Source: Nocardioides eburneiflavus (GTDB lineage Bacteria; Actinomycetota; Actinomycetes; Propionibacteriales; Nocardioidaceae). From it: a stretch of DNA of 64,000 nucleotides. Each line of letters opens with the position of its first letter. Position 1 is the stretch's first letter. Of the stretch, positions 37,714-47,239 are shown piece by piece. Position numbers and translations under genes: made by a program. The stretch covers positions 3,658,001 to 3,722,000 of the forward strand of contig NZ_SRRO01000001.1 in the NCBI RefSeq assembly GCF_004785795.1, given 5' to 3'. The notes under the pieces were generated by a model, which saw nothing but the letters and a program-made list of their open reading frames with translations, was not told the DNA's origin and made no database searches.

Positions 37714-38488
37714 GACACGCATCCTCGACATCGACAAGCTGACGCTGAAGTTCGGCGGCCTCACGGCACTCGACGACGTCAGCTTCCACATCAACGAGGG
37801 CGAGATCCTCGGGCTGATCGGCCCCAACGGTGCCGGCAAGACGACGTGCTTCAACGCCATCACCGGCGTCTACCGGCCGACATCAGGGACGATCAGCTTC
37901 CAGGGTGAGTCGCTGGCCGGCCGCAAGCGCTTCCAGATCGCGCAGGCCGGCATCGCCCGTACGTTCCAGAACATCCGGCTGTTCCCGACGATGACGGCGC
38001 TGGAGAACGTCCTGGTCGGTGCGGACGCGCAGCACACCACCGGGATGTTCAGCGCCCTCTTCCGGCTGCCGAAGCACCGCCGCGAGGAGGCCGAGGGCCA
38101 TGACCTCGCGATGCAGCTGCTGCGCTTCATGGGCCTGGCCACCAAGGCCGACGAGCTGGCGGCGAACCTGTCGTACGGCGACCAGCGCCGGCTCGAGATC
38201 GCACGAGCCATGGCCACGAAGCCCAAGCTGATCTGTCTCGACGAGCCGGCGGCCGGCTTCAACCCGCAGGAGAAGAGGGTCCTGATGGACCTGATCCGCA
38301 AGGTCCGCGACCAGGGGTTCACCGTGCTGCTCATCGAGCACGACATGCGCCTGGTGATGGGAGTGACCGACCGGATCGTGGTGCTCGAGTTCGGCAAGAA
38401 GATCGCCGAGGGCGCCCCGGCGGAGATCCGCGACAACCCTGCGGTGATCGCCGCCTACCTCGGAGTGGAGGAAGAAGATGCTTCTTGA
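37706..38488 (+). CDS. livG: Branched-chain amino acid ABC transporter ATP-binding protein LivG
   Basis: A 260-residue ATPase: Walker A GPNGAGKTT near residue 36, Q-loop in GIARTFQNIRLF, signature LSYGDQRRLEIARAMA, Walker B LICLDEPAAGFNP, and the switch His in LLIEHDMRLV. The signature LSYGDQ with YG rather than GG is usual for LivG. It overlaps livF by 11 bases. Confidence 0.95.
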   Translation: MSETRILDIDKLTLKFGGLTALDDVSFHINEGEILGLIGPNGAGKTTCFNAITGVYRPTSGTISFQGESLAGRKRFQIAQAGIARTFQNIRLFPTMTALENVLVGADAQHTTGMFSALFRLPKHRREEAEGHDLAMQLLRFMGLATKADELAANLSYGDQRRLEIARAMATKPKLICLDEPAAGFNPQEKRVLMDLIRKVRDQGFTVLLIEHDMRLVMGVTDRIVVLEFGKKIAEGAPAEIRDNPAVIAAYLGVEEEDAS

Positions 38489-39197
38489 GGTGGAGGGACT
38501 GTGCGTCAACTACGGGCACATCGAGGCCATCCGTGACATCAGCTTCAGTGTGCCGGAGGGCAGCGTCACGACCTTGATCGGCGCCAACGGCGCCGGCAAG
38601 ACCACGACGCTGAAGACACTCTCGGGCATCCGGAAGGTGCGCGCCGGCTCTGTGAAGTTCGACGGCAAGGACATCACCCACTCGGCCCCGTACGACCGGG
38701 TGAAGCTGGGCATCAGCCAGTCGCCCGAGGGCCGCCGCTGCTTCGTCGGCATGACCGTGCGTGAGAACCTCGACATGGGCGCCTTCGTGCGCAGCGACCG
38801 CAAGAGCAAGGCGTACCAGGAGGACATGGACCGGGTGCTGACACTCTTTCCGCGGCTGTCCGAGCGGATCAACCAGTCCGCGGGCACCATGTCGGGTGGT
38901 GAGCAGCAGATGCTGGCGATCGGGCGTGCGCTCATGGCACGTCCGCGGTTGCTGCTGCTCGACGAGCCGTCGATGGGACTGGCGCCCAAGCTGATCGCGC
39001 AGATCTTCTCGATCATCAAGGAGATCAACGCGCAGGGCACCACGGTGCTGCTGGTCGAGCAGAACGCCGCGCAGGCGCTCAAGGCCGCGGACGACGCCCA
39101 CATCCTCGAGACCGGCGAGATCGTCCGCTCGGGCAAGGGCAGCGAGCTCGCCGGTGACGAGTCGGTGAAGGCCGCCTACCTCGGCGGAGACATCTGA
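38478..39197 (+). CDS. livF: Branched-chain amino acid ABC transporter ATP-binding protein LivF
   Basis: A 239-residue ATPase, last of the five liv genes. Walker A GANGAGKTTTLKTLSG, the LivF-typical SQSPEGRRCFVGMTVRENL, signature MSGGEQQMLAIGRALM, Walker B LLLLDEPSMGLAP, and VLLVEQNAAQALKAAD with Gln in the switch region, as in other LivF proteins. An intrinsic terminator follows. Confidence 0.95.
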   Translation: MLLEVEGLCVNYGHIEAIRDISFSVPEGSVTTLIGANGAGKTTTLKTLSGIRKVRAGSVKFDGKDITHSAPYDRVKLGISQSPEGRRCFVGMTVRENLDMGAFVRSDRKSKAYQEDMDRVLTLFPRLSERINQSAGTMSGGEQQMLAIGRALMARPRLLLLDEPSMGLAPKLIAQIFSIIKEINAQGTTVLLVEQNAAQALKAADDAHILETGEIVRSGKGSELAGDESVKAAYLGGDI

Positions 39198-39221
39198 CTC
39201 GACACCGTACGGACGCACGAC

Positions 39222-39248
39222 AGGGCCCAGCCGATCCGGCTGGGCCCT
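39222..39248 (+). terminator. Terminator of the liv operon
   Basis: AGGGCCCAGCCG (39222-39233) pairs with CGGCTGGGCCCT (39237-39248) around ATC, followed by TCGTG. It is 24 bases after livF. On the other strand it faces the end of the glutamine-type ABC operon about 100 bases away. Confidence 0.75.
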
Positions 39249-39350
39249 TCGTGCATGGAATCGGGTCTCGTCCCGCGGGTCACGGCTTCGCGAGCTCCGC
39301 CGTGCCGCTCGCTCAACCTCCTGTGAGTCCGGCCCGCTGACGCGTGCCGG

Positions 39351-40106
39351 TCACAGGACCTTCGACAGGAAGGCCTGGGTCCGCTCGTGCTGCGGGTTGG
39401 ACAGCACCTCGCGCGGGTCGCCCTCCTCGACGATGACGCCACCGTCCATGAAGACCAGCTTGTCGCCCACCTCGCGGGCGAAGCCCATCTCGTGGGTCAC
39501 GACCATCATGGTCATGCCCTCGCCGGCGAGGGTCTTCATCACCTCGAGCACGTCGCCGACCAGCTCGGGGTCGAGCGCGGACGTGGGCTCGTCGAACAGC
39601 ATCATGTCGGGGTCCATCGACAGGGCACGCGCGATCGCGACGCGCTGCTGCTGGCCGCCTGAGAGGTGCGCGGGATAGACGTTCTCGCGACCGCCCAGCC
39701 CGACCTTCTCGAGGTTGGCCCGGGCGACCTCGATGGCTTCCTTCTTGGACCGCCCCTTCACCTTCTGCTGCGCCACCGTGAGGTTGCGCAGCACGTTCAT
39801 GTGGGGGAAGAGGTTGAACTGCTGGAAGACCATGCCGATGCGGGACCGGACGGCGTCGAGGTCGGTCTCGGGGTCGATGATGTCGACCCCCTCGACCAGG
39901 ATCTGCCCGCTGTCGGGCTCCTCGAGGCGGTTGACGCAGCGCAGCAGTGTGGACTTGCCCGAGCCGGACGGACCGATGACGCAGACGACCTCGCCGTCGT
40001 CGACGTGGAAGTCGATGCCCCTGAGGACCTCGTTGGACCCGAAGGACTTGTGCAGGTCCTTGATCTGGATGGCGGGGGCCGCCTGGACGCTCGTGGTCAT
40101 GGTCAC
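39351..40106 (-). CDS. Polar amino acid ABC transporter ATP-binding protein (GlnQ-like)
   Basis: A 251-residue ATPase of the PAAT family. Walker [22 protein letters not shown]-loop [16 protein letters not shown], signature [15 protein letters not shown], Walker [15 protein letters not shown], and switch His in [14 protein letters not shown] are all as in GlnQ, HisP and ArtP. GTG at 40106 overlaps the permease stop (GTGA); ATG at 40100 is an alternative. The substrate cannot be told from the ATPase. Confidence 0.94.
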   Translation of the reverse strand: MTMTTSVQAAPAIQIKDLHKSFGSNEVLRGIDFHVDDGEVVCVIGPSGSGKSTLLRCVNRLEEPDSGQILVEGVDIIDPETDLDAVRSRIGMVFQQFNLFPHMNVLRNLTVAQQKVKGRSKKEAIEVARANLEKVGLGGRENVYPAHLSGGQQQRVAIARALSMDPDMMLFDEPTSALDPELVGDVLEVMKTLAGEGMTMMVVTHEMGFAREVGDKLVFMDGGVIVEEGDPREVLSNPQHERTQAFLSKVL

Positions 40107-40927
40107 CTGGCCTTCTGCTGCTTGCGCTCGAGCCAGGACACCAGTCGGGTGAGCGGCAGGGTGATCAAGAGGTAGAGGATCGAGGCCTGGATCAGGCTGG
40201 TCGCAGTCCCGGCGGTCTCGCTGGAGGCCATGAAGTCGCGCGCGATCGTGGTCAGCTCACGCTGGTCGGCGGCGAAGCCGATCACGAACAGCAGCGCGGT
40301 GTCCTTGATGAGCAGGACGAACTCGTTGGTCAGCGGCGGGATGACGATCCGGAAGGCCTGGGGGAGCACCACGGTGATCGTGGTGCGGCCCGCGCTCATG
40401 CCGAGCGAGCGCGCGGCCTCGGTCTGACCCTTGGGCACGGCCTGGATGCCGGCCCGGATGGTCTCGGCCATGTAGGCGGCGGCGACCAGGATCAGTCCGA
40501 CGACGCCGGCACCGACGGTGCCGCCGGGCGGGGTCCACCCGTTGAACGCGATCGGGATGCCGAACGCCATCACCAGGACGACGAGCAGGACGGGCAGGCC
40601 GCGGAAGAACTCGATGTAGGCGGTCGCGATCCAGCGGTAGGCAGCCACGGGGGAGAGCCGCATGAGTGCCAGCACGACGCCGAGCACCAGCCCCGCCCCG
40701 AAGGCGACTGCGGTGTAGATCAGCGAGTTCTTGACGCCGACCGTGAGGAGGTCGGGCCAGGTGCCCCAGTCACCCGTGAACGGGTTGCCGATGCCGGCAG
40801 GGGCGAAGAAGTTGGCGCGGATGGTGGCCCAGTCGGCACTCAGGCCCACCAGGAGCAACACCCCCAGCAGGACGGCGTAGAGGACCGCCCTGCTGAGGGT
40901 GCGACGCGTCGAGCGCTTCAGAGCCAC
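40103..40927 (-). CDS. Polar amino acid ABC transporter permease
   Basis: A 274-residue membrane protein of the HisM/GlnP type. It has an extra N-terminal TM helix ([20 protein letters not shown]) before a large loop and the transport core. The core has [38 protein letters not shown], the EAA-like loop [33 protein letters not shown] (split by no gap), and C-terminal [19 protein letters not shown]. It stands seven bases after the binding-protein gene. Confidence 0.93.
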   Translation of the reverse strand: MALKRSTRRTLSRAVLYAVLLGVLLLVGLSADWATIRANFFAPAGIGNPFTGDWGTWPDLLTVGVKNSLIYTAVAFGAGLVLGVVLALMRLSPVAAYRWIATAYIEFFRGLPVLLVVLVMAFGIPIAFNGWTPPGGTVGAGVVGLILVAAAYMAETIRAGIQAVPKGQTEAARSLGMSAGRTTITVVLPQAFRIVIPPLTNEFVLLIKDTALLFVIGFAADQRELTTIARDFMASSETAGTATSLIQASILYLLITLPLTRLVSWLERKQQKAR

Positions 40928-40934
40928 GCGCAGG

Positions 40935-41777
40935 TCACTCGGTCGCGAAGTAGGAGTTGTAGATCTCGTCGTAGGTGCCGTCGTCGCGCATCTCGGAGAG
41001 CTGCTCGTTGACCGCGTCGACCAGGGCGGTGTTGCCCTTCTTCATCGCGAGCCCGTAGGACTCGTCGGTCGAGTACGTCTCGACGACCGAGAAGCCACCC
41101 TGGTCCTGGTGGTTGATGTTGACCGGCAGGTCCTGCAGCAGCGCCTCGACCTGGCCGGCCTTGATCGCCTGGAACATCTCGGCGTCACTGGGGAAGGACA
41201 CGAGCTCGGCGCCGGTGGCGTTCTCCTCGGCGTAGACCTTGCCGGTGGTGCCCTGCTGGACGCCCACCTTCACGCCGTCGAGGTCGTCGATCGAGGCGAT
41301 GTCGGAGTCCTCGGCCACCAGGAGCGACTGCTGGGAGTCGTAGTAGCCGTCGGAGAAGTCGAGGGCCGCCTGGCGCTCCTCGGTGATCGTCATCGCGCTG
41401 GCGGCGATGTCGCACTGGTTGGCGTTGAGGGCCTGACCGCTCTGCAGGGCGTCGAAGGAGGAGTCCTTGACTGCGAGCTCGAGCTCGAGACCGTCGGCGA
41501 TCGCCTGGACGATGTCGATGTCGAAGCCCTTGAACCCCGACTCGGAGGTGTCGTCGAAGTCCTCGAACGGCGGGTAGGGGACGTCGGAGCAGACCGTCAG
41601 GGTGCCGCTGGAGACCGTGGTGAGGCCGGAGTCGTCGCCGGAGCCGCTGTCGCCGGCGGAGTCGCCGCCGTCGTCGGAGCCGCACGCGGTGAGCACCGCG
41701 GCGAGGGCCAGGGTGGACGCGAGGGCGATGGAGCTCCGGATGATGCCGCGGGGGCGCGGAAGGGTGCTGGATGCCAT
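40935..41777 (-). CDS. Polar amino acid ABC transporter substrate-binding lipoprotein
   Basis: A 280-residue lipoprotein with lipobox VLTAC (Cys32) and an Asp/Ser/Gly linker. The mature protein is SBP_bac_3 family: LTVCSDVPYPPFEDFDD, GFDIDIVQAIADGLELEL, CDIAASAMTITEERQAALDFSDGYY (shown in parts), and VGVQQGTTGKVYAEEN. Ligand is probably a polar or aromatic amino acid. It is the first gene of a three-gene operon read leftward; the ATG at 41777 is supported by TACGCT seven bases upstream. Confidence 0.93.
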   Translation of the reverse strand: MASSTLPRPRGIIRSSIALASTLALAAVLTACGSDDGGDSAGDSGSGDDSGLTTVSSGTLTVCSDVPYPPFEDFDDTSESGFKGFDIDIVQAIADGLELELAVKDSSFDALQSGQALNANQCDIAASAMTITEERQAALDFSDGYYDSQQSLLVAEDSDIASIDDLDGVKVGVQQGTTGKVYAEENATGAELVSFPSDAEMFQAIKAGQVEALLQDLPVNINHQDQGGFSVVETYSTDESYGLAMKKGNTALVDAVNEQLSEMRDDGTYDEIYNSYFATE

Positions 41778-41784
41778 GCCGGGG

Positions 41785-41790
41785 AGCGTA
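41785..41790 (-). promoter_or_regulatory. Probable leaderless -10 hexamer of the binding-protein gene
   Basis: TACGCT on the minus strand ends seven bases before ATG 41777. The rest of the 204-base gap to the divergent GNAT gene shows no gene. Confidence 0.5.
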
Positions 41791-41981
41791 GTGCACGGTC
41801 CCGGGCGAGGGATGCGACGCGCGAGGCATCGTCATCCGGCCGTTACATTCGCTCGGTCACCCGAGGTCCTGTGCGACCTCGCCATGGCGGTCGGGACGGC
41901 ATGGGCGTACCCTCGCCCGGGTGTGGTGCCGCATCCGGAGCGGCGGGGGACCACGGAGGGTCTCGAGCAAGAGGTGGGTCG

Positions 41982-42551
41982 ATGAGTCGGACGCCGGTGA
42001 CCGTACGCGCGGCTGTGCCGACGGACGTCGCCTCGCTGCGGGAGCTGTGGAACGACATCCTGCGCAAGGGTGACCTCGACGAGCAGCTCGCCGACGTGTC
42101 ACGCGTGGTCGCCGAGGCGGACACCACCGAGACCCGACTGATCGCGGTTGCCGAGGTCGACGGCGAGGTGGCCGGTGCGGTCTACCTCGAGGCCACCACG
42201 TTCACACCGCTCAACCTCGAGCCCGCCGTGCTGGCCGTCTCGCCCCACGTGTTCGCGCAGTTCCGCCGCAAGGGCGTGGGCAGCGCGCTGATGGAGGCGG
42301 CCTGCCGCTTCGCCGAGCAGCACGGGATCACCCATGTCCAGACCGCGGCGGCCTCGGAGGCGCGTGACGCCAACCGCTTCATGGCGCGGCTCTCCTTCGC
42401 CCCGCAGGCGACGCTGCGAGCGGCCACCACGACCGCCGTACGCGCCCGCTTGCCGCAGTCGCGCCAGGTGACGCAGGCGGCGACGAGCCGTCAGCGCATC
42501 GACCGGGTCCTGGCCGCGCGACGCATCCGTCGCGAGCGCGTCCCGGGCTGA
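41982..42551 (+). CDS. GNAT family N-acetyltransferase
   Basis: A 189-residue acetyltransferase. It has VRAAVPTDVASLRELWNDIL, AVAEVDGEVAGAVYLE, and the acetyl-CoA loop FRRKGVGSALMEAACRFAEQ, where R-R-K-G-V-G matches the Q/RxxGxG/A motif. About 40 basic C-terminal residues (RLPQSRQVTQAATSRQRIDR) lie beyond the core and might bind a nucleic acid or acidic partner. The substrate is unknown. ATG at 41982 follows GAGGTGGG. Confidence 0.88.
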   Translation: MSRTPVTVRAAVPTDVASLRELWNDILRKGDLDEQLADVSRVVAEADTTETRLIAVAEVDGEVAGAVYLEATTFTPLNLEPAVLAVSPHVFAQFRRKGVGSALMEAACRFAEQHGITHVQTAAASEARDANRFMARLSFAPQATLRAATTTAVRARLPQSRQVTQAATSRQRIDRVLAARRIRRERVPG

Positions 42552-42588
42552 GGCGCCGAGGGGTTTTCGAGACGGGACCCTTCGAGAC

Positions 42589-42628
42589 GGCCGCGGGCGG
42601 CCTCCTCAGGACATCGCCCCGCTGTCCT
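42589..42628. terminator. Two hairpins in the convergent gap between the GNAT and thioesterase genes
   Basis: GGCCGC/GCGGCC (42589-42602) and AGGACA/TGTCCT (42608-42628) are two small inverted repeats between convergent genes. Either could end transcription from both sides. The second touches the thioesterase stop codon. Confidence 0.35.
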
Positions 42629-43074
42629 CAACCCGCGGGGGGACGGGCGTCCAGGAGCGCGCAGGTGATCCGGGAGGTGCAGATCCGCCGGCCCTGGTCG
42701 TCGCTGATCACGATCTCGTAGGACGTCGACGAGCGACCGAGGTGGATCGCTGTCGCCACGCCGGTGACCGTTCCCGACGTGGCGGCGCGGTGGTGGGTGG
42801 CGTTGATGTCGACGCCCACGGCGATCCTGGCCGGGTAGGCGTGGATCGCCGACCCGATCGAGCCCAGGGTCTCGGCGAGCGCCACCGAGGCGCCGCCGTG
42901 CAGGAGGCCGTACGGCTGGGTGTTTCCCTCGACGGGCATGGTCGCCACGACCCGTTCGGCGGAGATCTCGACGAGCTCGACGCCCAGCTTGTCGTTGAGC
43001 CGGCCGTTGCCGTCGGGCATGAAGGCGATCAGCTCCTCGACGCTCAGGCCGGCCAGTGTCTCTGGAGTGGTCAT
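42628..43074 (-). CDS. PaaI-type hotdog-fold thioesterase
   Basis: A 148-residue thioesterase of the 4HBT/PaaI group. The catalytic region is GNTQPYGLLHGGASVALAET, with the HGG before the long helix and the acidic residue in the helix, followed by GVDINATHHRAATSGTVTG. It hydrolyses an acyl-CoA, probably aryl or short-chain. ATG at 43074 is used; ATG at 43083 would add three residues. In actinobacteria this gene is often next to polA, as here, in divergent orientation. Confidence 0.9.
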   Translation of the reverse strand: MTTPETLAGLSVEELIAFMPDGNGRLNDKLGVELVEISAERVVATMPVEGNTQPYGLLHGGASVALAETLGSIGSAIHAYPARIAVGVDINATHHRAATSGTVTGVATAIHLGRSSTSYEIVISDDQGRRICTSRITCALLDARPPAG

Positions 43075-43104
43075 GGCGCCCATTCTGCTGTCGGTGGCGG
43101 CGGA

Positions 43105-43110
43105 TAGAGT
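43105..43110 (+). promoter_or_regulatory. Probable leaderless -10 hexamer of polA
   Basis: TAGAGT ends six bases before GTG 43117, and there is no Shine-Dalgarno. Confidence 0.5.
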
Positions 43111-43116
43111 CGGCGG

Positions 43117-45831
43117 GTGCCTGAGACGAGCGAGACGACCGACGTGCACCGCCGCCCCCGCCTCCTGCTGCTGGACGGCCACTCCCTGGCCTACCGGGCC
43201 TTCTTCGCCCTCCCGGTGGAGAACTTCGCGACCGCCACCGGGCAGCACACCAACGCCGTCTACGGCTTCACCTCGATGCTGGTCAACGTGCTGCGCGACG
43301 AGGCTCCGACGCACGTCGCGGTCGCGTTCGACAAGTCGCGCCAGACCTTCCGCCTCGAGGAGTACAGCGACTACAAGGCCAAGCGCAACAAGACGCCCGA
43401 CGAGTTCAGCAGCCAGCTGCCGCTGATCCGCCGCGTCCTCGACGCGCTGCACATCCAGCACCTGTCGATGGACGGCTACGAGGCCGACGACATCATCGCC
43501 ACGCTCGTGACGCAGGCGCTCGCCGAGGGGATGGAGGTGCTGGTCCTCACCGGTGACCGCGACTCGATCCAGCTCGTCACCGAGTCGTCCACCGTGCTCT
43601 ACCCCATGCAGGGCGTGAGCAACCTGGCTCGGATGACCCCGGCCTACGTCGAGGACAAGTACGGCGTCCCGCCCGACCGCTACCCCGAGCTGGCCGCCAT
43701 CGTGGGGGAGACCTCCGACAACCTTCCGGGCGTCCCCGGTGTGGGCCCCGGGTTCGCGGCGCGCTGGATCAACCAGTACGACGGCCTCGACAACGTGATC
43801 GCGCGCGCCGACGAGATCACCGGCAAGAAGGGCGAGGCCCTGCGCGCCCACCTCGGCGACGTCATCCGCAACCGGCGGCTCAACGCGCTCGTGCGCGACC
43901 TGACCCTCCCCGTACGCCCCGACGGCCTGGCCCGCCAGCCCTGGGACCGTACGGCGGGTCTCGAGCTGCTCGACGAGCTCGAGTTCCGCGGTGAGCTGCG
44001 CACCCGCCTGCTCGACACCATCGACCCCGCCCCCGACGAGACCGCCGAGGCCGAGGCCGGCTTCGAGCTGGACGGCCGGCGCCTCGCCGCCGGTGAGGCG
44101 GCGGCCTGGCTCGACGAGCACGCGCCTGCGGGCACCCGTGTCGGCGTCGCGGTGCAGGGCACGTGGCGCGCCGGCACGGGTGACGTGCACTCGCTGGCGG
44201 TGGCGACGAGGGAGGGACAGGCGGCCTGGATCGACGCCGCCGACCTCGGGCCCGACGACGACGCGGCCGTGGCGGCCTGGCTCGCCGACCCGGACCGGCC
44301 CAAGGCGGTCCACGACGCCAACGGGCCGAGCCTGGCGCTGGCCGCCCGCGGGTGGGAGCTGCGTGGCCTCGAGGTCGACACCGCGCTCGCCGCCTACCTG
44401 GTCCAGCCCGACCAGCGCTCGTACGCCCTCGCCGACCTGACCCTGCGCTACCTCAAGCGTGAGCTGCGGCAGGACTCCGCCGACGCCGACCAGCTCAGCT
44501 TCGACGCGATCGACGACACCACGGCGAGCGACACCGCGATGCTCACGGCCCGGGCGGTGCTCGACCTCGCCGACGCGCTCGACGGCGCGGTCGAGGAGCA
44601 CGGTGGCAGCCAGCTGCTGCGCGAGGTGGAGCTGCCGCTCATCGGCACGCTGGTCAGGATGGAACAGGTCGGGATCGCCGTCGACACCGACTACCTCGAG
44701 GGACTCGAGTCGGAGTTCGGCGAGCAGGTCCGGGCGGCCGCCACCGACGCCTACGACGTCATCGGCAAGGAGATCAACCTCGGCTCGCCCAAGCAGCTGC
44801 AGGTCGTGCTGTTCGACGAGCTCGACATGCCGAAGACCAAGCGCACCAAGACCGGGTACACGACCGACGCCGACGCGCTCCAGCAGCTCTTCGAGAAGAC
44901 CGAGCACCCCTTCCTCCAGCACCTGCTGCGCCACCGCGACGTGATCCGGCTCCGCCAGACCGTCGAGGGTCTGCTCAAGACGGTGGCCCCGGACGGTCGC
45001 ATCCACACGACCTACAACCAGATCATCGCCGCGACCGGACGCCTCTCGAGCACCGACCCCAACCTCCAGAACATCCCGATCCGCACCGAGGCCGGGCGCC
45101 GGATCCGTGAGGCCTTCGTGGTGGGCGAGGCCGGCGAGTCGCTGCTGACCGCCGACTACAGCCAGGTCGAGATGCGGATCATGGCGCACCTCTCGGAGGA
45201 TGCCCTGCTGATCGAGGCGTTCCGCTCCGGGCAGGACTTCCACTCGATCACCGCCGCGCGGGTGTTCGGTGTCGACGCCGCGGACGTCAGCGTCGAGCAG
45301 CGCGCCAAGATCAAGGCGATGAACTACGGCCTCGCCTACGGCCTGTCGGCGTTCGGCCTCTCCCAGCAGCTGCGTATCGACACCTCCGAGGCGCGGGGGC
45401 TGATGGACGAGTACTTCGAGACCTTCGGCGGGGTCCGCGACTACCTCGGCGGGATCGTCGACGAGGCCCGCCGCTCGGGGTTCACCGAGACCATCCTCGG
45501 CCGGCGCCGCTACCTGCCCGACCTCACCAGCGACAACCGCCAGCGCCGCGAGATGGCCGAGCGGATGGCCCTCAACGCCCCGATCCAGGGCTCGGCGGCC
45601 GACCTGGTCAAGGTCGCCATGCTCGGCGTCGAGCGCGCCCTGGCCGAGCAGGGCCTGCACTCGCGGATGCTGCTCCAGGTCCACGACGAGCTCGTGTTCG
45701 AGGTGGCGCCGGGCGAGGGCGAGGCGCTGGCCGCGCTGGTCCGCGCGGAGATGGGCGGCGCAGCCGACCTGGCCGTGCCCCTCGACGTGTCGATCGGCAC
45801 CGGGCGCAGCTGGCACGACGCCGCGCACTGA
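43117..45831 (+). CDS. polA: DNA polymerase I
   Basis: A 904-residue repair and Okazaki-fragment polymerase. The 5' nuclease domain (1-310) has LLLLDGHSLAYRAFFALP, GYEADDIIATLVTQA, LTGDRDSIQLV and the H3TH segment GVPGVGPGFAARW. The middle domain (about 330-500) lacks the proofreading acids: where active enzymes have an Asp-Glu pair it reads VGVAVQGTWRAG, so 3'-5' exonuclease is probably dead, as in mycobacteria. The polymerase domain has motif A LLTADYSQVEMRIMAH (near 678), motif B RAKIKAMNYGLAYG, and motif C LLQVHDELVFEV (near 853). It is the 5'-most gene before the envelope locus. Confidence 0.97.
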   Translation: MPETSETTDVHRRPRLLLLDGHSLAYRAFFALPVENFATATGQHTNAVYGFTSMLVNVLRDEAPTHVAVAFDKSRQTFRLEEYSDYKAKRNKTPDEFSSQLPLIRRVLDALHIQHLSMDGYEADDIIATLVTQALAEGMEVLVLTGDRDSIQLVTESSTVLYPMQGVSNLARMTPAYVEDKYGVPPDRYPELAAIVGETSDNLPGVPGVGPGFAARWINQYDGLDNVIARADEITGKKGEALRAHLGDVIRNRRLNALVRDLTLPVRPDGLARQPWDRTAGLELLDELEFRGELRTRLLDTIDPAPDETAEAEAGFELDGRRLAAGEAAAWLDEHAPAGTRVGVAVQGTWRAGTGDVHSLAVATREGQAAWIDAADLGPDDDAAVAAWLADPDRPKAVHDANGPSLALAARGWELRGLEVDTALAAYLVQPDQRSYALADLTLRYLKRELRQDSADADQLSFDAIDDTTASDTAMLTARAVLDLADALDGAVEEHGGSQLLREVELPLIGTLVRMEQVGIAVDTDYLEGLESEFGEQVRAAATDAYDVIGKEINLGSPKQLQVVLFDELDMPKTKRTKTGYTTDADALQQLFEKTEHPFLQHLLRHRDVIRLRQTVEGLLKTVAPDGRIHTTYNQIIAATGRLSSTDPNLQNIPIRTEAGRRIREAFVVGEAGESLLTADYSQVEMRIMAHLSEDALLIEAFRSGQDFHSITAARVFGVDAADVSVEQRAKIKAMNYGLAYGLSAFGLSQQLRIDTSEARGLMDEYFETFGGVRDYLGGIVDEARRSGFTETILGRRRYLPDLTSDNRQRREMAERMALNAPIQGSAADLVKVAMLGVERALAEQGLHSRMLLQVHDELVFEVAPGEGEALAALVRAEMGGAADLAVPLDVSIGTGRSWHDAAH

Positions 45832-45868
45832 GCCGTACGCTCACCTTGGTCTGTTCACCCGGGCCTGC

Positions 45869-47110
45869 TCAGCCGGTGGCGGGGTCCGGCTCGGGCTCGC
45901 GTGCCAGCCGCAGGCTGGCCACGGTGAGCACGGACAGGAGCACCGCGTCCACCGCCACCACCACGCTGACCAGGCCGATCACCGAGTCGGTCCGCAGGCC
46001 CAGCGCGACGACGACGGCCAGGGCGGCCCACACCAGCACCACGGTGCGGCGACCCTGTCGGGCCAGCACGGCGTACACCTGGAGCTGCAGCATCGCGAGC
46101 AGCGTGCCGAGGAAGGCGAAGACCCACAGCAGGTCCTCGACCTCGCCGAACTCCGCCCCGCCGACGAAGACCATCGCCAGCCCGGACAGCACCCGGGCGG
46201 CGACCACCATCACCACGCCCAGCGCCGCGACCAGCAGCAGGCTCCGGACGAGCGCTCGTCTGCGGCTCGTCGGGGTGGCCATGTCCGGGAAGGCGACGAT
46301 CACGACGAACTGGGGGAGGAACAGCATGACCTTGGCCATGATCAGCCCCGAGGCGTACAAGCCCGCGTCGTGGTCGTCGAGGACCTGACGCGCGATCATG
46401 ATGTCGACGCTGGAGAGGGCGAAGTAGGCGAAGAGCACCTGGGCGTTGTGCGCGCTCTCCACGAGGAGGGAGCGCGCCGAGTGCTCCGCCGCGACGCTCT
46501 CGGGCGTACGTCGGTGGCGCAGCGCCCACCAGCCGACCACGAGCGGGAAGAGGTAGCCGATGCCGACACCGAGGATGGCGCTCGTGGCATCGGGTCGCCA
46601 CAGGATGATCGCGGTGCCGACCACGAGCCGGGGCACGCCGCCCGCGACGTAGAACAGCGCCAGGGCTCCCCAGCGGCGCTCACCCTGGAGGATGCCGGCC
46701 TGGCCGCCGGCCAGCGTGAGCGGCACGGCAGCGACGGCGACGACGGCGGCCGTGGTGAGGCTGTCGAGGTTGAGCAGGGCGTCGACCGCCGGGACGAGGA
46801 CGAGCAGCAGTGCCCCCACCGCGACGGACACGCGCGTCGTCGTGCGCAGGATGGCGCCCTCGATGGTCGCCACGTTGCCGAGGTCGACGGCGATGCGGCG
46901 CGCCGCTGTGGCCTGGAGACCGAGGGCCACGACCTGGAGGATGACGAGCAGGTTGAGGCAGGCCACGAAGGCGCCGTACTCACTGGGGCCGATGATCCGG
47001 GCGGCCAGCATCGTGAAGCCGTAGGTCGCCACGTTCATGACGCTGGTGGCGATGGCGACGGCGCTGCCGTCGTGGGCGCGCGTCCTGCGCGTGCTGCTGG
47101 GGGCGGACAC
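45869..47110 (-). CDS. Wzx-like lipid-linked oligosaccharide flippase (MOP superfamily)
   Basis: A 413-residue protein with about 12 TM helices. It begins with the polysaccharide-exporter pattern SVMNVATYGFTMLAARIIGP, SEYGAFVACLNLLVIL, and has the central VDIMIARQVLDDHDAGLYAS. The last of these matches the DxxxxxxxLGxxxxGxYxxA motif of Wzx and MviN-type flippases. It would move an undecaprenyl-linked glycan across the membrane. GTG at 47110 is set by TAGGAT seven bases upstream. It faces polA convergently and the propeller gene divergently. Confidence 0.85.
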   Translation of the reverse strand: MSAPSSTRRTRAHDGSAVAIATSVMNVATYGFTMLAARIIGPSEYGAFVACLNLLVILQVVALGLQATAARRIAVDLGNVATIEGAILRTTTRVSVAVGALLLVLVPAVDALLNLDSLTTAAVVAVAAVPLTLAGGQAGILQGERRWGALALFYVAGGVPRLVVGTAIILWRPDATSAILGVGIGYLFPLVVGWWALRHRRTPESVAAEHSARSLLVESAHNAQVLFAYFALSSVDIMIARQVLDDHDAGLYASGLIMAKVMLFLPQFVVIVAFPDMATPTSRRRALVRSLLLVAALGVVMVVAARVLSGLAMVFVGGAEFGEVEDLLWVFAFLGTLLAMLQLQVYAVLARQGRRTVVLVWAALAVVVALGLRTDSVIGLVSVVVAVDAVLLSVLTVASLRLAREPEPDPATG

Positions 47111-47117
47111 CCGCCGA

Positions 47118-47123
47118 ATCCTA
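47118..47123 (-). promoter_or_regulatory. Probable leaderless -10 hexamer of the flippase gene
   Basis: TAGGAT on the minus strand ends seven bases before GTG 47110. Confidence 0.55.
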
Positions 47124-47239
47124 GGGTGCCTCGGTCGCGAACCCCGGGAACCTGCGAAAGAGCTGCACTCGGGTGCTACCTTCCGGGTTGGTCGCGGGTG
47201 CCGCGACAGTGTGGAGCAAGGGAAGGACAGGGCTGCGTG

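Noticed and set aside
34324..39197. The liv operon as a urea transporter (urtABCDE)
   Set aside because: Tempting because of urease and GlnR-like sites, but the binding protein is a LivK-type lipoprotein and the ATPases have LivG and LivF features. Nothing specific to UrtA was seen.
42628..45828. A 1066-codon minus-strand frame opposite polA
   Set aside because: Only its last 148 codons form a real protein, the PaaI-type thioesterase. The rest is antisense to polA.
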